Below are positions 5,546 through 7,220 of a DNA stretch of 7,220 nucleotides, piece by piece. A model generated the notes under the pieces. The model saw only the letters and a program-made list of their open reading frames with translations. It was not told the origin of the DNA and did no database searches. Source of the stretch: an uncultured Rikenellaceae bacterium (lineage in GTDB: Bacteria > Bacteroidota > Bacteroidia > Bacteroidales > Rikenellaceae); NCBI GenBank assembly GCA_947074135.1, contig CAMTOL010000112.1:1-7220 (forward strand), written 5' to 3'. The translations under genes and the position numbers were made by a program. Numbering within the stretch: the first letter of the stretch is position 1; each line of letters begins with the position of its first letter.

Positions 5546-5592
5546 TGTGTTGATGTTGTTGCTCTTTTGGAGTACTAACTTTTTCCCTTTGT

Positions 5593-5623
5593 TGCGTTCG
5601 GGAAGTAACGCACGAGATTTTTT
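5593..5623 (+). promoter_or_regulatory. Hairpin and T-run before btuG, possible riboswitch expression platform
   Basis: TGCGTT (5593-5598) pairs with AACGCA (5607-5612) across an eight-base loop. Six T residues follow at 5618-5623, offset by five bases (CGAGA), and the ATG comes at 5627. The arrangement could act as a weak regulated terminator or could bring the start region into structure. The offset T-run makes a conventional terminator less certain. Confidence 0.4.
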
Positions 5624-5626
5624 AAA

Positions 5627-6691
5627 ATGAAAAAATTTTTCTCTTTTGCCACTCGTTTGGTGGCTTTTGCTGCAATTGCTATTGCTGTGGTTGGTTGTAA
5701 GGATAATTCTGCTCCTATACCTGAACCTAGCCTAAACTCAATCCTTGTTTTCAATGAAGGTAATTTCGGTTCTTCGACGGCTGAAATCACAGGATATAAT
5801 CCTGACGCTAAAGTTGCTGTGAACAACGTCTTTGCTCCAGCAAATAACGGAGCTCCACTTGGAGATAGCCCTACACACTCTGTTGTTTACAATGATAGAG
5901 TATATATCACACTTAGTGGTTCGGGTAAAATTTATGCTATCAATCCAGATACCTACGTGCTCGAAGATAAGATAACAGAGCTTAGCTCACCACGTTATAT
6001 TGAAATTCTATCTGACACAAAAGGTTATATTACAAATCTTAATGAGGGTACGATTAATATTTTTAACCCTTCTACTTCGACCCTAACAGGTACTATCTCG
6101 GTTGAATCTCCTGCTGAGCAGATGGTCGTTGATGGCAACTATCTATACACTAACCTATGGTCGTATGGTAAGAATATTGTAAAAATCGACACTCGCACAG
6201 ACAAGGTTGTTCAAACTCTCGAAGTTGGCATTCAACCAAAGTGCTTATTGAAGGATAAGAATGGAAATCTATGGACACTATGTGACGGTGGTGGTTGGGA
6301 TGGTAACCCTATTGGATTTGAGGCTCCTTCGATTGTCAAAGTTACTAACTTTGAGGGAACGATGGTGGTAGGCAAAAGATACTCTTTGCCAAGTAACTTC
6401 GCTTATGGACTAAAAATGATTATCAATCGTAACGGAGATAAACTGTATGTTATTTGCGGTAGCGGTGTTTATGCTATGAGTATTGATGCTGAAGAGTTCT
6501 CGTCAACCCCAATGTTTGAGATTGCAGGTACAAATCTTTATGGCATTGCCGAAAATCCATATACAGAAGAGTTATACATTAGTGATGCTGTTGATTATGT
6601 TCAACGTGGAACCGTGTATCGTTACTCTAATGTGGGAGTAAAGAAGGATAGTTTCCAAGCTGGAATCTGCCCTGCTGTATTTGTCTTCTAG
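5627..6691 (+). CDS. btuG: BtuG-like cobalamin-binding beta-propeller lipoprotein
   Basis: A 354-residue lipoprotein: basic start MKK, hydrophobic stretch to residue 22, and lipobox VVGC with Cys24, followed by KDN, which could serve as a surface-export signal since a K-D/E pattern after the cysteine does so in some Bacteroidota. The mature part is a YncE/DUF5074-type beta propeller. I count about seven blades, beginning near 'ILVFNEGNFG' (39), 'SPTHSVVYNDRVYIT' (81), 'SPRYIEILSDTKGYIT' (121), 'SPAEQMVVDGNYLYT' (161), 'QPKCLLKDKNGNLWTL' (203), 'YGLKMIINRNGDKLYV' (260) and 'YGIAENPYTEELYIS' (305). The last strand is 'GICPAVFVF'. BtuG of Bacteroides thetaiotaomicron is a seven-bladed surface lipoprotein that binds B12 very tightly and passes it to the TonB-dependent transporter BtuB. 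The riboswitch directly upstream strongly supports this identity. A general DUF5074 protein of other function is the alternative. No btuB lies in the window, and a terminator follows. Confidence 0.85.
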   Translation: MKKFFSFATRLVAFAAIAIAVVGCKDNSAPIPEPSLNSILVFNEGNFGSSTAEITGYNPDAKVAVNNVFAPANNGAPLGDSPTHSVVYNDRVYITLSGSGKIYAINPDTYVLEDKITELSSPRYIEILSDTKGYITNLNEGTINIFNPSTSTLTGTISVESPAEQMVVDGNYLYTNLWSYGKNIVKIDTRTDKVVQTLEVGIQPKCLLKDKNGNLWTLCDGGGWDGNPIGFEAPSIVKVTNFEGTMVVGKRYSLPSNFAYGLKMIINRNGDKLYVICGSGVYAMSIDAEEFSSTPMFEIAGTNLYGIAENPYTEELYISDAVDYVQRGTVYRYSNVGVKKDSFQAGICPAVFVF

Positions 6692-6726
6692 GAGAACCCT
6701 CTAGTCTATTTTTATATTGTTGTTGT

Positions 6727-6774
6727 GTCGGGTTTTGGTTGTTGGTAAGAACAGCCTAGACCCGACTTTTTTTT
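6727..6774 (+). terminator. Intrinsic terminator after btuG
   Basis: GTCGGGT (6727-6733) pairs with ACCCGAC (6760-6766), extended inward by a wobble and a T-A pair. Eight T residues (6767-6774) follow immediately. It lies 36 bases after the btuG stop, so btuG forms a unit of its own. Confidence 0.88.
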
Positions 6775-6806
6775 GCTTTTTGGGAGTGTTGTTCTAATAA
6801 TTTTAT

Positions 6807-6814
6807 TACATTTG
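6807..6814 (+). promoter_or_regulatory. Promoter -7 element for the downstream gene
   Basis: TACATTTG matches TAnnTTTG and sits 37 bases before the next ATG, downstream of the btuG terminator. The -33 box is weak: the nearest TTTG (6779-6782) is 24 bases away rather than about 19. Confidence 0.45.
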
Positions 6815-6851
6815 TTGCTCATAGGTAGTACTAATTTAACAAAATAGAGCT

Positions 6852-7220
6852 ATGAAAAAACTATTTTTTACACTTTTAGTGGCTTTCTTTTCGCTGATTA
6901 CTTTTGCAAAAGATAGCTGGGTGTGGAAGGGGATTGAGTTCGATTTACCTTCTGGTTTTAGCGTTATGCAAAATGATGCAAATGAGTTTAGAGGAAAGTG
7001 TCACGATGGGAATGTCTATTTCTCGATTGTTATTTTCGCAGACCCTAATGTTACGATTAAAGAGCTGGAAAAACACGTTCTGAAAATGACCACAGATCAC
7101 AAATTATCTAATGTTAGCAAAAAAGGAAAGTTGACAAACGGCTCGTTGACTGGTTTCTCTGTCGATGCTTGGAACGTTTTAGAGAAGTCGATCTATTGTG
7201 CTCTAATTCACGTCACTTCG
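6852..7220 (+). CDS. Secreted protein of unknown function, 5' part
   Basis: The frame opens at ATG 6852 and stays open to the right edge, so 123 residues are visible and the C-terminus is missing. The start is a clear type I signal peptide: MKKLFFTLLVAFFSLITFA, with likely cleavage before KDSW. There is no cysteine at the cleavage site, so it is not a lipoprotein. The mature part begins 'WVWKGIEFDLPSGFSVMQND', then 'GNVYFSIVIFADPNVTIKEL' and an alternation of short strands and helices; no catalytic motif is recognisable. The 'DLPSGF' opening resembles small periplasmic proteins of Bacteroidota with no known role. It has its own promoter-like element after the btuG terminator, so it need not belong to B12 uptake. 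Confidence 0.8.
   Translation, partial: MKKLFFTLLVAFFSLITFAKDSWVWKGIEFDLPSGFSVMQNDANEFRGKCHDGNVYFSIVIFADPNVTIKELEKHVLKMTTDHKLSNVSKKGKLTNGSLTGFSVDAWNVLEKSIYCALIHVTS

Overview
The window looks like a chromosomal segment of a Bacteroidota bacterium, most likely a gut-type Bacteroidales. Four things point there: several clean Bacteroidota promoters (TTTG, about 18-19 bases, TAnnTTTG) found on both strands; A-rich leaders before the start codons instead of strong Shine-Dalgarno sites; the tail of a BspA-like leucine-rich-repeat protein; and a BtuG-type beta-propeller lipoprotein behind a cobalamin riboswitch. A closer family assignment cannot be made from the sequence alone.

Left part (1-1575, + strand): the 3' end of a BspA-like LRR gene, then a promoter, a lipoprotein with one Ig-like (BIG2-type) domain, and 25 bases further on a small stand-alone HIRAN-domain protein. 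The last two probably form a transcription unit. A near-perfect 54-base palindrome (1699-1752) and a minus-strand intrinsic terminator (1836-1870) separate this block from the convergent genes to its right.

Centre (1836-5044, - strand): a conserved housekeeping cluster read right to left as DUF177/yceD, rpmF (L32), plsX, fabH, tRNA-Arg(CCT), tRNA-Pro(GGG), terminator. It joins ribosome assembly (YceD-like protein, L32) to the start of phospholipid and fatty-acid synthesis (PlsX, FabH). The only recognisable promoter lies directly before yceD and predicts a leader of fewer than about 10 bases. A long stem-loop sits between rpmF and plsX. Between fabH and tRNA-Arg there is a truncated copy of the 5' part of that tRNA, followed by two hairpins.

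Right part (5228-7220, + strand): a promoter, a cobalamin riboswitch, and a BtuG-like surface lipoprotein predicted to capture vitamin B12, closed by a strong terminator. No btuB transporter follows within the window. After the terminator a new promoter-like element precedes a secreted protein of unknown function that runs off the right edge.

The window is mostly ordinary core genome. The observations most worth checking are the truncated tRNA copy, a 10-base complementarity that brackets the whole riboswitch leader, the rpmF-plsX stem-loop, and the apparently solitary btuG unit.
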